The notes beneath the pieces are model-generated. The model was given only the letters and a program-made list of their open reading frames with translations, was not told the origin of the DNA and made no database searches. The position numbers and the translations under genes are program-made. A stretch of 50,706 nt of DNA, taken from the NCBI GenBank assembly GCA_017620235.1, contig JAFZQT010000005.1, forward strand, positions 1 to 50,706, in the 5' to 3' direction. Below, piece by piece: positions 25,346 to 32,926 of this stretch (positions are counted from its first letter, which is position 1; every line of letters begins with the position of its first letter). Origin of the DNA: Butyrivibrio sp. (GTDB lineage: Bacteria; Bacillota; Clostridia; Lachnospirales; Lachnospiraceae).

Positions 25346-25371
25346 GTTCGCATAATACGCAATTTGCGAAC
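25346..25371. repeat. Inverted repeat in the divergent control region
   Basis: GTTCGCA (25346-25352) and TGCGAAC (25365-25371) form a perfect 7-bp inverted repeat around 12 bases. It lies between the two divergent promoters and could be an operator half-site pair or a recombinase-binding site. Confidence 0.45.
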
Positions 25372-25380
25372 TTTAAGCGC

Positions 25381-25410
25381 GTGTACAATGTATACATTGT
25401 AATGTGTACA
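25381..25410. promoter_or_regulatory. 18-bp palindrome flanked by GTGTACA repeats (putative operator)
   Basis: TACAATGTATACATTGTA is a perfect 18-bp palindrome at 25384-25401. The heptamer GTGTACA occurs directly on both sides (25381-25387 and 25404-25410). AAGCGCG is also repeated directly at 25375-25381 and 25427-25433. The palindrome ends 15 bases before the -35 box of the RHH-coil gene, a natural site for autoregulation by that ribbon-helix-helix protein (inference). Confidence 0.55.
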
Positions 25411-25416
25411 TTTGCA

Positions 25417-25445
25417 TTGAGAATACAAGCGCGAAATGATACAAT
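25417..25445 (+). promoter_or_regulatory. sigma-A promoter of the RHH coiled-coil gene
   Basis: TTGAGA (25417-25422) and TACAAT (25440-25445) are 17 bases apart, and TGA before the -10 makes it an extended -10. The transcript would start near 25452, about 45 bases before the ATG at 25498. Confidence 0.65.
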
Positions 25446-25497
25446 AAAAACCAGCAAAAACGCATATGACAGAAGAAAGGTATTACAAGGAATCAGA

Positions 25498-26427
25498 ATG
25501 AGTAATAAAGAAGTATTAAAAGAAGAACGAACAGCAGACGACATCACCAAGCCACGTACAATGAGACTTACGGACGAAACGTTCGAGTATATTAAGAAGC
25601 TGGCGGCACAACTTGGCGGCAATCAGCAACATGCACTGTCAGAGCTTCTCAGGGTATATGAGGGGCAGGTTGAAAAAGATTCATTACCTGCCGGCGCAGA
25701 GCAATTAGAGGAATTTGAAAACTATCAGGCGAAGATGCACGATGTATTCATGAGTCTTCTTAGATCCAGGAATGATGCAGCAGAACTTGCGCGCGTAGAT
25801 TTTGCAAAACAGCTTGATACCAAAGATGAGATAATCTGCGAATTGCAGAAGTCTCTCAAGGATATTAAAAACGGAGAAGAGGGTGCGACTGAAAAGGCAG
25901 AGTCGCTCCGCAAAGAATACGATGAATCAAGACAGAAGATGCAGGATGAGATCGACCGCTTGAAAGAGGATTTAAAAGAAAGCAAAGAAGAATGCGATGA
26001 ATTAAAGAAACAAGTTTCTTCTATAAAAGATGAACTTGCAGAGACGAAGAAAAATGAATCCGAGATAAGGAAACTATATGATGAGAGAGTTGCTTCTTCA
26101 GTGAAACTTATGGATGAAGTCGATGAGTTGAAGAATAAAGAAAATCCTCTCAGAGAGAATCTGTCGAAAGTTGCTTCGGAGAACAGAGTTCTTTTTGCGG
26201 AAAATGCCAGACTTACTCAGGAGAACAAATCTCTGCACGATGATATCGAGTCAATGAAGGCTTCACATACTGCCGAGATCAAGCTTGTTACGGCTAATGC
26301 TGAACTCAAAGCAAAGAATGATGCCTATAAGGAATTACTTGCAGAAAAAGATAAATATTCTCAACTTATTGAACAGATTAAGAATGACAGGACAGAAAAA
26401 CTGCTTAACAATCTGAAAGATAAGTAA
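25498..26427 (+). CDS. Ribbon-helix-helix protein with long coiled-coil tail
   Basis: This 309-residue protein is not a known flagellar component. Residues about 19-55 fit a ribbon-helix-helix DNA-binding fold: a basic beta strand (PRTMRLT), helix DETFEYIKKLAAQLG, a turn, and helix NQQHALSELLRVYEG. From about residue 95 to the end it is one long, highly charged heptad coiled coil (Glu/Lys/Asp-rich) with no membrane segment. This resembles KfrA/TraM-like plasmid proteins in layout only. I take the ATG at 25498 because AAGG lies 7 bases upstream and the promoter at 25417-25445 excludes an earlier start. It is divergent from the recombinase and has its own terminator. Function unknown; DNA binding is inferred. 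Confidence 0.75.
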   Translation: MSNKEVLKEERTADDITKPRTMRLTDETFEYIKKLAAQLGGNQQHALSELLRVYEGQVEKDSLPAGAEQLEEFENYQAKMHDVFMSLLRSRNDAAELARVDFAKQLDTKDEIICELQKSLKDIKNGEEGATEKAESLRKEYDESRQKMQDEIDRLKEDLKESKEECDELKKQVSSIKDELAETKKNESEIRKLYDERVASSVKLMDEVDELKNKENPLRENLSKVASENRVLFAENARLTQENKSLHDDIESMKASHTAEIKLVTANAELKAKNDAYKELLAEKDKYSQLIEQIKNDRTEKLLNNLKDK

Positions 26428-26474
26428 TTACGACAAAAATTAAGAGAAAACAATTAAAATTAATTGAATCGCGC

Positions 26475-26513
26475 AACGCTTACATCTGACTAGGGTGTGA
26501 GCGTTTTATTTTT
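26475..26513 (+). terminator. Terminator of the RHH coiled-coil gene
   Basis: AACGCTTACATC (26475-26486) pairs over 12 positions, two of them G-U, with GGTGTGAGCGTT (26494-26505), followed by TTATTTTT. It closes the accessory module and isolates it from flbD. Confidence 0.8.
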
Positions 26514-26820
26514 GTCAAGAAAAATCTGAGAAACTTCCTATTGTTTTTGATATTTAGTACTGTACACTATATGAAAATGTGTTAAAATAAATTGAATACC
26601 ACTATATGTAGTATATTGCATGCACTATGAAACATAATTACTAACTTTATTTCATTCATTTTGCTCTAAAATGAAATTGTGATTCAAATTGGGCTAAAAA
26701 ATTTGTGATTAAGCAAGAATTAAGCATTTAACTATGGTAAAATTAATATGCTAAGAAATTAAGTTTCGTTTCTAGTCTATTTTTTCACTAAAATTTGTAA
26801 TTTTATATCAGAAGGTGTTT
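26514..26820 (+). promoter_or_regulatory. Promoter region of the flbD-motAB-fliL... transcript
   Basis: This gene-free AT-rich stretch must hold the start of the second flagellar transcript, since terminators lie on its left. Candidates are TGTACA (26561-26566) with TAAAAT (26583-26588) at 16-base spacing, and an extended -10, TGGTAAAAT, at 26735-26743 without a good -35. The nonamer CACTATATG is repeated directly at 26565-26573 and 26600-26608, and ACTATATGTAGT (26601-26612) has short dyad symmetry. I see no sigma-28 consensus. AGAAGGTG precedes flbD. Confidence 0.45.
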
Positions 26821-26994
26821 ATGAACAAGGGAGTAATTGAGCTTACCAAAATGGATACGCGTAAGATACTCATTAATCCGAGCATGATCGAGACGGTTGA
26901 GAGTAACCCTGATACTGTCGTGGTCTTATATACCGGAAGAAAGCTCATTGTGAAAGAGAGCATGGAAGATATTTACAGTCTTATCAATTCCTGA
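26821..26994 (+). CDS. flbD: FlbD/SwrD-type small flagellar protein
   Basis: This 57-residue protein (MNKGVIELTKMDTRKILINP at its start) matches the FlbD/YlzI/SwrD family of short beta-rich flagellar proteins: INPSMIETVESNPDTVV followed by YTGRKLIVKESMEDI. In Bacillus subtilis the homologue SwrD sits right after flgE and increases flagellar power, probably through the stator. Here it directly precedes motA and motB, which fits that role. The ATG at 26821 follows AGAAGGTG. In this genome the ancestral flgE-flbD link is broken by the recombinase module. Confidence 0.9.
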   Translation: MNKGVIELTKMDTRKILINPSMIETVESNPDTVVVLYTGRKLIVKESMEDIYSLINS

Positions 26995-27044
26995 AACGTG
27001 CGGAAGAAGATGGTGACTAATTTTTAATGTGAGAGGTAAATGCT

Positions 27045-27854
27045 GTGGATATTGCGTCGATTATCGGTGTAGTAATGGGAATTGTATTTATGCTTCTTGG
27101 AATCATTACATCCGGAGGCATAGGTTCTATTGGAAACTTCGTAGATGCGCCGTCGGCTCTTGTTACATTCGGTGGAGCTTTAATGGCGGTTTTGGCGTCC
27201 AGGTCACTTTCGGAATTCACCGGAGGCCTTAAGTGCTATACCCGAATATTCAAGGTTACATCCGATGATACCAAATCGGTAATTAAACAGATCATCGATC
27301 TGTCAAATACGGCAAGAAAGGAAGGCTTGCTTGCTCTTGAAGAAGCTGCCGGCAATCTTAATGACGACTTTATGAAGAAGGGCGTCATGCTTATAGTTGA
27401 CGGTACAGAGCCTGAACTTGTTAAGAGTATTCTTGAGGCTGAGATAGATGCTATGGCTGAGAGACATAAAGCCAACTACTCAGTTTTTGAAGATATTGCT
27501 GCACAGGGTCCTGCCTGGGGTATGATCGGTACTCTTTTGGGACTTGTAAACATGCTTAATGATATGAGTGATGCATCCAAGATCGGACCTTCCATGGCGA
27601 CTGCTCTTATCACGACATTGTACGGTTCAATTATGGCAAACTGGTTCTGTTTCCCTGCCTCAGGTAAGCTTAAGGCGAGAAGTAATGCCGAGTACATGTC
27701 AAAGAGTATTGTCATTGAAGGACTTTTGTCTATACAGGCGGGTGAAAATCCCCGTGTAACCGAAGAGAAGCTTAAGTCATTCCTGTCACCCGTTGACAGA
27801 GCGGCTTACGAATCTGAGACCGGATCGGGCTCAGCAGGCGGAGGCGAAGAATAA
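27045..27854 (+). CDS. motA: Flagellar stator protein MotA
   Basis: This 269-residue membrane protein forms the stator ion channel with MotB. Four membrane segments lie at about residues 3-24, 33-51, 152-172 and 184-206. P156 (GPAWGMIGTLLGLV) and P204 (FPASGKL) correspond to the torque-critical prolines of Escherichia coli MotA (P173 and P222). The cytoplasmic loop (60-150) has the charged residues that meet FliG. The start is GTG at 27045, supported by GAGAGG 8 bases upstream; the nearby ATG at 27040 is in another frame. The stop overlaps the motB start by one base. Confidence 0.95.
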   Translation: MDIASIIGVVMGIVFMLLGIITSGGIGSIGNFVDAPSALVTFGGALMAVLASRSLSEFTGGLKCYTRIFKVTSDDTKSVIKQIIDLSNTARKEGLLALEEAAGNLNDDFMKKGVMLIVDGTEPELVKSILEAEIDAMAERHKANYSVFEDIAAQGPAWGMIGTLLGLVNMLNDMSDASKIGPSMATALITTLYGSIMANWFCFPASGKLKARSNAEYMSKSIVIEGLLSIQAGENPRVTEEKLKSFLSPVDRAAYESETGSGSAGGGEE

Positions 27855-28687
27855 TGGCAAAAAAGGCAGAAGAAGTAAAACCGGGCGCGCCCGCGTGGAC
27901 CGCGACATTTGGAGATCTGATGAATCTGCTTCTTTGTTTCTTCGTACTTCTTTTCTCCATGTCCACCATGGATGCTGCGAAGTTTGAAGAAGTTGCGGCA
28001 TCTTTCAGTTCGGCGTTTGGCTTTTTCTCCGGTGGTGAGATGGCTATCGGTGAGGGCGCTCTTATAGGTGACGGTGTATCACAGCTTGCAGAGCTTTCGA
28101 GCTATGTGACTTCAATGGGACTAGCGCAGTCGGGAGAAGATTCTGATACGCAGGATATGGAAGTCGGTGATATGAATCAGAAAGAACTGATGGAAGCAGC
28201 AGAGGAAGAGCAGATGGAAGCTTCGGCAGAGCTTGCTGAGAAGATCGAAGAAGCTCTTAATGAAGAAGAAATCGCTGACGTTGTTGCTCTTAATTATACG
28301 AGCCAGTTCGTTCAGCTCACAATTCAGGGTTCAATTTTGTTTGATTCGGCTAAGACTGATATTAAGGAAGATGCGATTCCTGTTATCGATAAGGTGGGAC
28401 AGATCCTTGAGACCTATGCCGGCGGAACCGTTGCGGTTGAGGGACATACGGATAACGTTCCTATGACTTCGGGCGGAAAGTATGCCAACAACGATGAGCT
28501 TAGCTCGGGAAGAGCTCTTGCGGTATTCTATTATCTTTGTGAGAATACCAATCTTGATCCTGCGAACATAGTTCATACTGGAAGAGGAGAATACAATCCC
28601 ATTGCGGATAACTCTACAGATGAGGGAAGAGCCCGCAACAGGCGTGTTGAAATCAAAATATATAATCCACTTAGTTCTTCATACTAA
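27854..28687 (+). CDS. motB: Flagellar stator protein MotB
   Basis: This 277-residue stator subunit anchors to peptidoglycan. The plug/membrane segment contains the ion-binding aspartate D21 in TFGDLMNLLLCFFVLLFSMS (about residues 18-37). The C-terminal OmpA-like peptidoglycan-binding domain (about 155-275) contains VEGHTDNVPM and GRARNRRVEI. The long acidic linker (about 90-135) is Glu/Met-rich. The ion (proton or sodium) cannot be decided from sequence alone. It is coupled to motA by a one-base overlap. fliL follows after 18 bases. Confidence 0.95.
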   Translation: MAKKAEEVKPGAPAWTATFGDLMNLLLCFFVLLFSMSTMDAAKFEEVAASFSSAFGFFSGGEMAIGEGALIGDGVSQLAELSSYVTSMGLAQSGEDSDTQDMEVGDMNQKELMEAAEEEQMEASAELAEKIEEALNEEEIADVVALNYTSQFVQLTIQGSILFDSAKTDIKEDAIPVIDKVGQILETYAGGTVAVEGHTDNVPMTSGGKYANNDELSSGRALAVFYYLCENTNLDPANIVHTGRGEYNPIADNSTDEGRARNRRVEIKIYNPLSSSY

Positions 28688-28705
28688 AAGAGGGGGATTT
28701 TTCAA

Positions 28706-29248
28706 ATGAAAAAGAATTTACTATCTATCATCATTCTTGCCTTACTTGTTGTAAATATCGCCATGACAGGCTTTATGCTTTTGAGTGTTATGACAACAAA
28801 TTCCCAGACGGCAAAACTTGTCTCGGATATTGCGGCTGCTTTGGAGCTTGAGACAAGCGGAGGCGTAGGTGGCGGATTTTCCGCAGAGCCTTCTGAGCCT
28901 GCAGGTGTTAATGAGATAGCTACTTTTGGTTTTGTTGGAAATCAGGACAGACTTACGATCAACTTAAAGCCCGGTGCTGACGGAAAGTCACACATGATGG
29001 TTGTTGAGGTCGTTTTCTCTATGAACATGGCAAATCCTGATTATGCTACATACGGATCATCTGAACAGCTTTCAGGCATGAGAGATCTTGTAAAGTCTAT
29101 CGTTACCGAGACTCTTGCAAGTTATTCAATGGAAGAGCTTCAGGAAAACAGCCAGCCCGCAAGAGATGCTATCGTTGAGAAAGTACAGGAACTTTTCAAT
29201 TCCAACTTTATTTATGAAGTCAGATTCAGCAGTGTGCTTTATCAGTAA
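28706..29248 (+). CDS. fliL: Flagellar basal body-associated protein FliL
   Basis: This 180-residue single-pass membrane protein has an N-terminal membrane segment (about 5-28, LLSIIILALLVVNIAMTGFML) and an extracytoplasmic stomatin/SPFH-like domain. It surrounds the stator and supports torque or stator retention. The C-terminal end (FIYEVRFSSVLYQ) is the family-typical final beta strand. Family conservation is low but size, topology and position between motB and fliM support the call. The start follows AAGAGGGGG. Confidence 0.88.
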   Translation: MKKNLLSIIILALLVVNIAMTGFMLLSVMTTNSQTAKLVSDIAAALELETSGGVGGGFSAEPSEPAGVNEIATFGFVGNQDRLTINLKPGADGKSHMMVVEVVFSMNMANPDYATYGSSEQLSGMRDLVKSIVTETLASYSMEELQENSQPARDAIVEKVQELFNSNFIYEVRFSSVLYQ

Positions 29249-29311
29249 TGCTGCATTTTATATTCAAGGATACGCCGATAGATACATATTATCGGAGGAA
29301 GGAGATCCAAC

Positions 29312-30295
29312 TTGAGCGAAGTACTGTCACAAAATGAAATAGATGGTCTGTTGGCAGCACTTAATAGCGGTGAACTAGATGTAGATCAGATGCAAGCCGC
29401 AGACGAGAAGAAAGTCAAAGATTATGACTTTAAACGTCCGGCGAAGTTTTCAAAGGAACATCTTAGAACTTTGGAAATGATCTATGAGCATTACGGAAGG
29501 CTTCTGTCTACTACATTACCTTTATATCTTAGAAAGAATGTTACGGTGTCGGTTGCTAACTCAGAGACGGTTACATATTCGGAGTTCAGCAATGCCCTTT
29601 CAAACCCGGTTATCTTGGGAGTAATAAGCTTCCTTCCCTTACAGGGAACGATTATTTTGGAACTGCAGGCCAACATCGGATTCTCTTTTATCGACAGGAT
29701 GCTGGGAGGTACCGGCATCGGACTTGATAAACCGAGACCATTCACCGATATTGAGATGCCACTTATAGAAAAGCTTGTTACCATTTGCATGCAGCTTATG
29801 GTAGAGCCGTGGCAGAATGTTGTTTCTATCAATCCCGTTATGGAAAGGATAGAGACGAACCCGCAGTTTGCACAGGTTATTTCACCTACAGACATGATCG
29901 CCATTGTCACTCTTAACATTAAGATAGGTGAGACGGAAGGACTTATGAATGTATGTCTTCCTTATTTCACCCTTGAGAGTGTCATGGATAAACTTAATAC
30001 CAAGTTCTGGTTCTCTACAATGCAGAAGAACGCAGATGAAGATTTCGGTGAATATCTTGAAACCATGGTTAAACATGTGGATGTTCCCGTAAAAGCAGTT
30101 CTTGGTAAGTGTAATGTCTCTGTAAATGATTTTGTTCATTTGCAACCCGGCGACATTATCAGGCTTGATAACAGAGTAAATACAGATATGCAGGTTTACG
30201 TTGGAAATATCTACAAATTCACCGGTTTGCCCGGTACTACGAAAGATAAATACGCCGTCAGGATCACGTCGGTAGTAAGAGAGGAGGAAGAGTAG
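29312..30295 (+). CDS. fliM: Flagellar motor switch protein FliM
   Basis: This 327-residue C-ring protein links FliG to FliY and binds phospho-CheY through its N-terminal LSQNEIDGLLAAL motif (residues 5-17). The middle domain (about 45-230) is a CheC-like fold without phosphatase residues, and the C-terminal SpoA domain (about 245-325) includes the typical DVPVKAVLGKCNVSVNDFVHLQPGDII (cited in part: LQPGDIIRLD). The start is TTG at 29312, preceded by GGAGGAAGGAG. A 6-bp hairpin CCGATA/TATCGG (29275-29280 with 29290-29295) touches the ribosome binding site. Confidence 0.95.
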   Translation: MSEVLSQNEIDGLLAALNSGELDVDQMQAADEKKVKDYDFKRPAKFSKEHLRTLEMIYEHYGRLLSTTLPLYLRKNVTVSVANSETVTYSEFSNALSNPVILGVISFLPLQGTIILELQANIGFSFIDRMLGGTGIGLDKPRPFTDIEMPLIEKLVTICMQLMVEPWQNVVSINPVMERIETNPQFAQVISPTDMIAIVTLNIKIGETEGLMNVCLPYFTLESVMDKLNTKFWFSTMQKNADEDFGEYLETMVKHVDVPVKAVLGKCNVSVNDFVHLQPGDIIRLDNRVNTDMQVYVGNIYKFTGLPGTTKDKYAVRITSVVREEEE

Positions 30296-30299
30296 GAGC

Positions 30300-31571
30300 A
30301 TGGATGGAATGTTATCTCAAGATGAAATAAATGCTTTGCTATCCGGTATGGATTCAACAGCCGGTGGAGAAGGTGATGCTCCGGCTGCAGAAGCACCTTC
30401 CGATAACGCAGATATACCGGTAACTACCGGCGCACCGGTCTCAGGAGGCAGCGAAATAGACGAGTCGCTTCTTAATGACGCGGAAAAAGATGCCATCGGC
30501 GAGGTGGCGAATATAAGCATGGGATCATCAGCGACTACGCTGTATTCTCTTGTGAATCAGAAGGTTAATATTACAACTCCTCAGGTTGAACTAGCCAATT
30601 GGGAAAATGTAATAAATAACTATGAGAGACCTTGCGTCTTTATTCAGATTCAGTATACGGAAGGTCTTGACGGAACCAATATCCTGATCTTGAAAGAACG
30701 CGATGTTATGGTCATCACCGATCTTATGATGGGTGGAGACGGAACAAATACAGCGGGAGAGATTGGAGAACTTCAGCTTTCAGCTATCTCTGAGGCGATG
30801 AACCAGATGATGGGTGCGGCTGCGACATCTCTTTCGACAATGATCAATCAGAAGGTCGACATCAGCCCACCGCAGGCAACGCTTCTTGATATGATCAATG
30901 ACGATCCTTCCGATATTGCAGAGTTCCTCATGGGAACATTTGTAAAGATCTCATTCAAGATGCAGGTCGGAGATCTCGTTGATTCAACTCTTATGCAGTT
31001 GTATCCGATTGATTTTGCCAAGGCGTTAAAAGACCTTGTTATCACAGATGCAGGGGCAAAGGAAGCGCCTGCCGCAGCTCCTGCTCCCGAAGCAGCACCT
31101 GCGCCTGCACCGGAAGCACCCGCACCGGCAGCTCCCGATCCGAATATGATGGGACAGCCTCAGATGGGTATGCCACAGATGGGAATGCCGCAAATGCAGA
31201 TGCCACAGATGGGAATGCCGCAGATGCAGACTCCTCAGATGGGAATGCCGCAGATGCAGATGCCTCAGATGATGAATATGAATATTCAGCCTGCGCAGTT
31301 CCAGACATTTGCGGGCGGACCCGGAATGATGGCGGGCGGAGAGAATATTGGCATCATCAAGGATGTTCCTTTGGAAGTTACGGTTGAGCTTGGCAGAACA
31401 GCTAAGCCGATATCGGATATTCTCGATTTTGCTCCCGGAACTATTATCGAGCTTGATAAAGTTGCGGGCGAACCTGTCGATGTCCTTGTAAACGGTAAGT
31501 TCGTGGCAAAGGGAGAAGTTGTAGTAATCGAAGAAAGTTTCGGTGTGCGTGTGACCGAGATTGTTCAGTAA
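30300..31571 (+). CDS. fliY: Flagellar switch phosphatase FliY
   Basis: This 423-residue C-ring protein combines an N-terminal phospho-CheY-binding peptide (LSQDEINALLSGM, residues 5-17), a CheC-like phosphatase domain (about 55-255) and a C-terminal SpoA/FliN domain (about 348-423). Both phosphatase centres keep their Glu-xx-Asn pairs (E68/N71 and E165/N168), so it should hydrolyse phospho-CheY at the motor. The linker holds a Pro/Ala stretch (255-280) and three copies of a ten-residue MPQMGMPQMQ repeat (about 291-320). The ATG at 30300 is 5 bases after the fliM stop with GGAGGAAGAG upstream. There is no cheY after it, unlike in Bacillus. Confidence 0.95.
   Translation: MDGMLSQDEINALLSGMDSTAGGEGDAPAAEAPSDNADIPVTTGAPVSGGSEIDESLLNDAEKDAIGEVANISMGSSATTLYSLVNQKVNITTPQVELANWENVINNYERPCVFIQIQYTEGLDGTNILILKERDVMVITDLMMGGDGTNTAGEIGELQLSAISEAMNQMMGAAATSLSTMINQKVDISPPQATLLDMINDDPSDIAEFLMGTFVKISFKMQVGDLVDSTLMQLYPIDFAKALKDLVITDAGAKEAPAAAPAPEAAPAPAPEAPAPAAPDPNMMGQPQMGMPQMGMPQMQMPQMGMPQMQTPQMGMPQMQMPQMMNMNIQPAQFQTFAGGPGMMAGGENIGIIKDVPLEVTVELGRTAKPISDILDFAPGTIIELDKVAGEPVDVLVNGKFVAKGEVVVIEESFGVRVTEIVQ
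31170..31271 (+). repeat. In-gene 30-bp tandem repeat in fliY
   Basis: Three near-identical 30-bp units (31170-31199, 31200-31229, 31230-31259) plus a partial fourth encode the decapeptide MPQMGMPQMQ (third copy begins TPQ). Unit length keeps the frame, so slippage would change linker length without breaking FliY. Confidence 0.85.
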
Positions 31572-31614
31572 CGATTTCTTTTGATAAAAAAAGAAACGAT
31601 GGAGTGTTTGCATA

Positions 31615-31956
31615 ATGACAGCAGATTCTTACTTGCAGTTTGTGGCAATCTTAATAATATTTGTTCTCGTGCTTGGTCTTACTTACTATGTGACCAAGTG
31701 GCTTGCCGGTTACCAAAAGGAAAAGGGGACCGGTAAGAACATTGAAATTTTGGAGACAGGCAGGATTTCCACTACCAAGTACATCCAGATAGTGCGATTG
31801 GGCGATAAATATATGGCCATCGCGGTGGGGAAGGATGAAGTTACTGCATTATGCGAACTTGACAAAGAGTCTTTGGTTTTTGACAATCCTGAGAATGTCA
31901 GCACGTTAAGCTTTAACGAAATTCTTGAGAAAATAAAAAGCGAGTTTAAGAAATAA
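31615..31956 (+). CDS. fliO: Flagellar biosynthetic protein FliO/FliZ
   Basis: This 113-residue protein has one N-terminal membrane segment (about residues 6-28, FVAILIIFVLVLGLTYYV) and a small cytoplasmic beta-rich domain (ILETGRISTTKYIQIVRLGDKYMAIAVGKDEVTALCEL). It fits FliO, called FliZ in Bacillus, which helps assemble the FliP ring. It sits directly before fliP as in almost all flagellar operons. The start follows GATGGAGTG. Confidence 0.88.
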   Translation: MTADSYLQFVAILIIFVLVLGLTYYVTKWLAGYQKEKGTGKNIEILETGRISTTKYIQIVRLGDKYMAIAVGKDEVTALCELDKESLVFDNPENVSTLSFNEILEKIKSEFKK

Positions 31957-31959
31957 ATT

Positions 31960-32913
31960 ATGAGTAAAAAGTGGGGAGAGAATAAAAAGAATATTTTTGA
32001 AAAACGCCGTTTGAAAAAAGGGGCGTTTATCGCCTTTTTGTCTGTTTTTCTGGTACTCTTTTTGGCATTTATGGTGCCCGTGACGGTAGTAGCGACACAG
32101 AATATTGTGGAAGATACTAAGCCTACCGATCCAACAAATTCAAGAGATTCGAGAGAATCTCATCTTACAGGTTCTAAAGCTGAACGAACAAATGTAACGG
32201 ATCTCGGTTCAGCAGAGTCCCCTGACGATCTGAAAGAACTTAATATTGCAAATACGGTTACTGTTACATATGACAACGGAAACGGATCACTGAGCGGATC
32301 GCTTAGGATACTGATCACGTTGACGCTCATATCTCTTGCACCGACGCTTCTTGTAATGATGACTTCTTTTACAAGAATCATTGTCGCGCTGCATTTTACC
32401 AGAACCGCGATAGGAACCCAAACATCTCCGCCCAACCTGGTGATGATTGGGATTGCTTTGTTTATGACACTTTTCATTATGCAGCCCACACTTACGACTG
32501 TTTATAATGACGCGGTCATTCCTTTTGAAGAGGGAAAGATGGACCAGAAGGAGTTTGGAAAAGTTGCAATGGGGCCATTCAGGCAGTTTATGTACGGACA
32601 GACTCAGACCAAAGACGTTAAGCTCTTTATGGAGATCAACAAGATGGAGTGGGACGGCGAACTTGAGAGTATTCCGAATGTTGTCCTGATCCCGAGCTTT
32701 ATTGTAAGTGAGCTTCGAACAGCGTTCATAATTGGATTTTTGATATATATTCCATTTATTGTTATCGACATGGTCGTGGCATCGGTACTTATGAGTATGG
32801 GTATGATGATGCTCCCGCCGACTACGATCTCGATGCCGTTTAAGATCCTTCTCTTTGTCCTTGCGGACGGATGGAGTCTTATCATCGGCAATCTCGTTAA
32901 GTCGTTCTATTAG
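31960..32913 (+). CDS. fliP: Flagellar export gate protein FliP
   Basis: This 317-residue protein is the core of the FliPQR export gate. The conserved core begins near residue 112 (LSGSLRILITLTLISLAPTLLVMMTSFTRIIV) and ends with the typical ILLFVLADGWSLIIGNLVKSF (each cited in part). The core contains four membrane segments. Before it lies a basic N-terminus, a membrane/signal segment (about 20-46) and an unusually long hydrophilic linker (about 47-95, rich in Ser/Asp/Arg), making the protein about 70 residues longer than common FliP. The ATG is 4 bases after fliO, whose 3' end supplies a weak ribosome binding site. Confidence 0.95.
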   Translation: MSKKWGENKKNIFEKRRLKKGAFIAFLSVFLVLFLAFMVPVTVVATQNIVEDTKPTDPTNSRDSRESHLTGSKAERTNVTDLGSAESPDDLKELNIANTVTVTYDNGNGSLSGSLRILITLTLISLAPTLLVMMTSFTRIIVALHFTRTAIGTQTSPPNLVMIGIALFMTLFIMQPTLTTVYNDAVIPFEEGKMDQKEFGKVAMGPFRQFMYGQTQTKDVKLFMEINKMEWDGELESIPNVVLIPSFIVSELRTAFIIGFLIYIPFIVIDMVVASVLMSMGMMMLPPTTISMPFKILLFVLADGWSLIIGNLVKSFY

Positions 32914-32926
32914 GAGGTGAGTTTTT

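Noticed and set aside
24552..26820. Long inverted repeats that would mark an invertible segment for the recombinase
   Set aside because: I found only short repeats in the divergent region and terminator hairpins with accidental resemblance (AACGC...GCGTT). No pair of 9-bp or longer sites flanking a promoter could be shown by eye.
29274..29281. GCCGATAG upstream of fliM as a sigma-28 -10 box
   Set aside because: No TAAA-like -35 lies 14-16 bases upstream, so only half of the promoter is present.
31026..31613. A 195-codon minus-strand frame opposite fliY with a His/Leu/Arg-rich repetitive product
   Set aside because: The repeats are simply the reverse complement of the MPQMGMPQMQ-coding repeats; no start signals support it.
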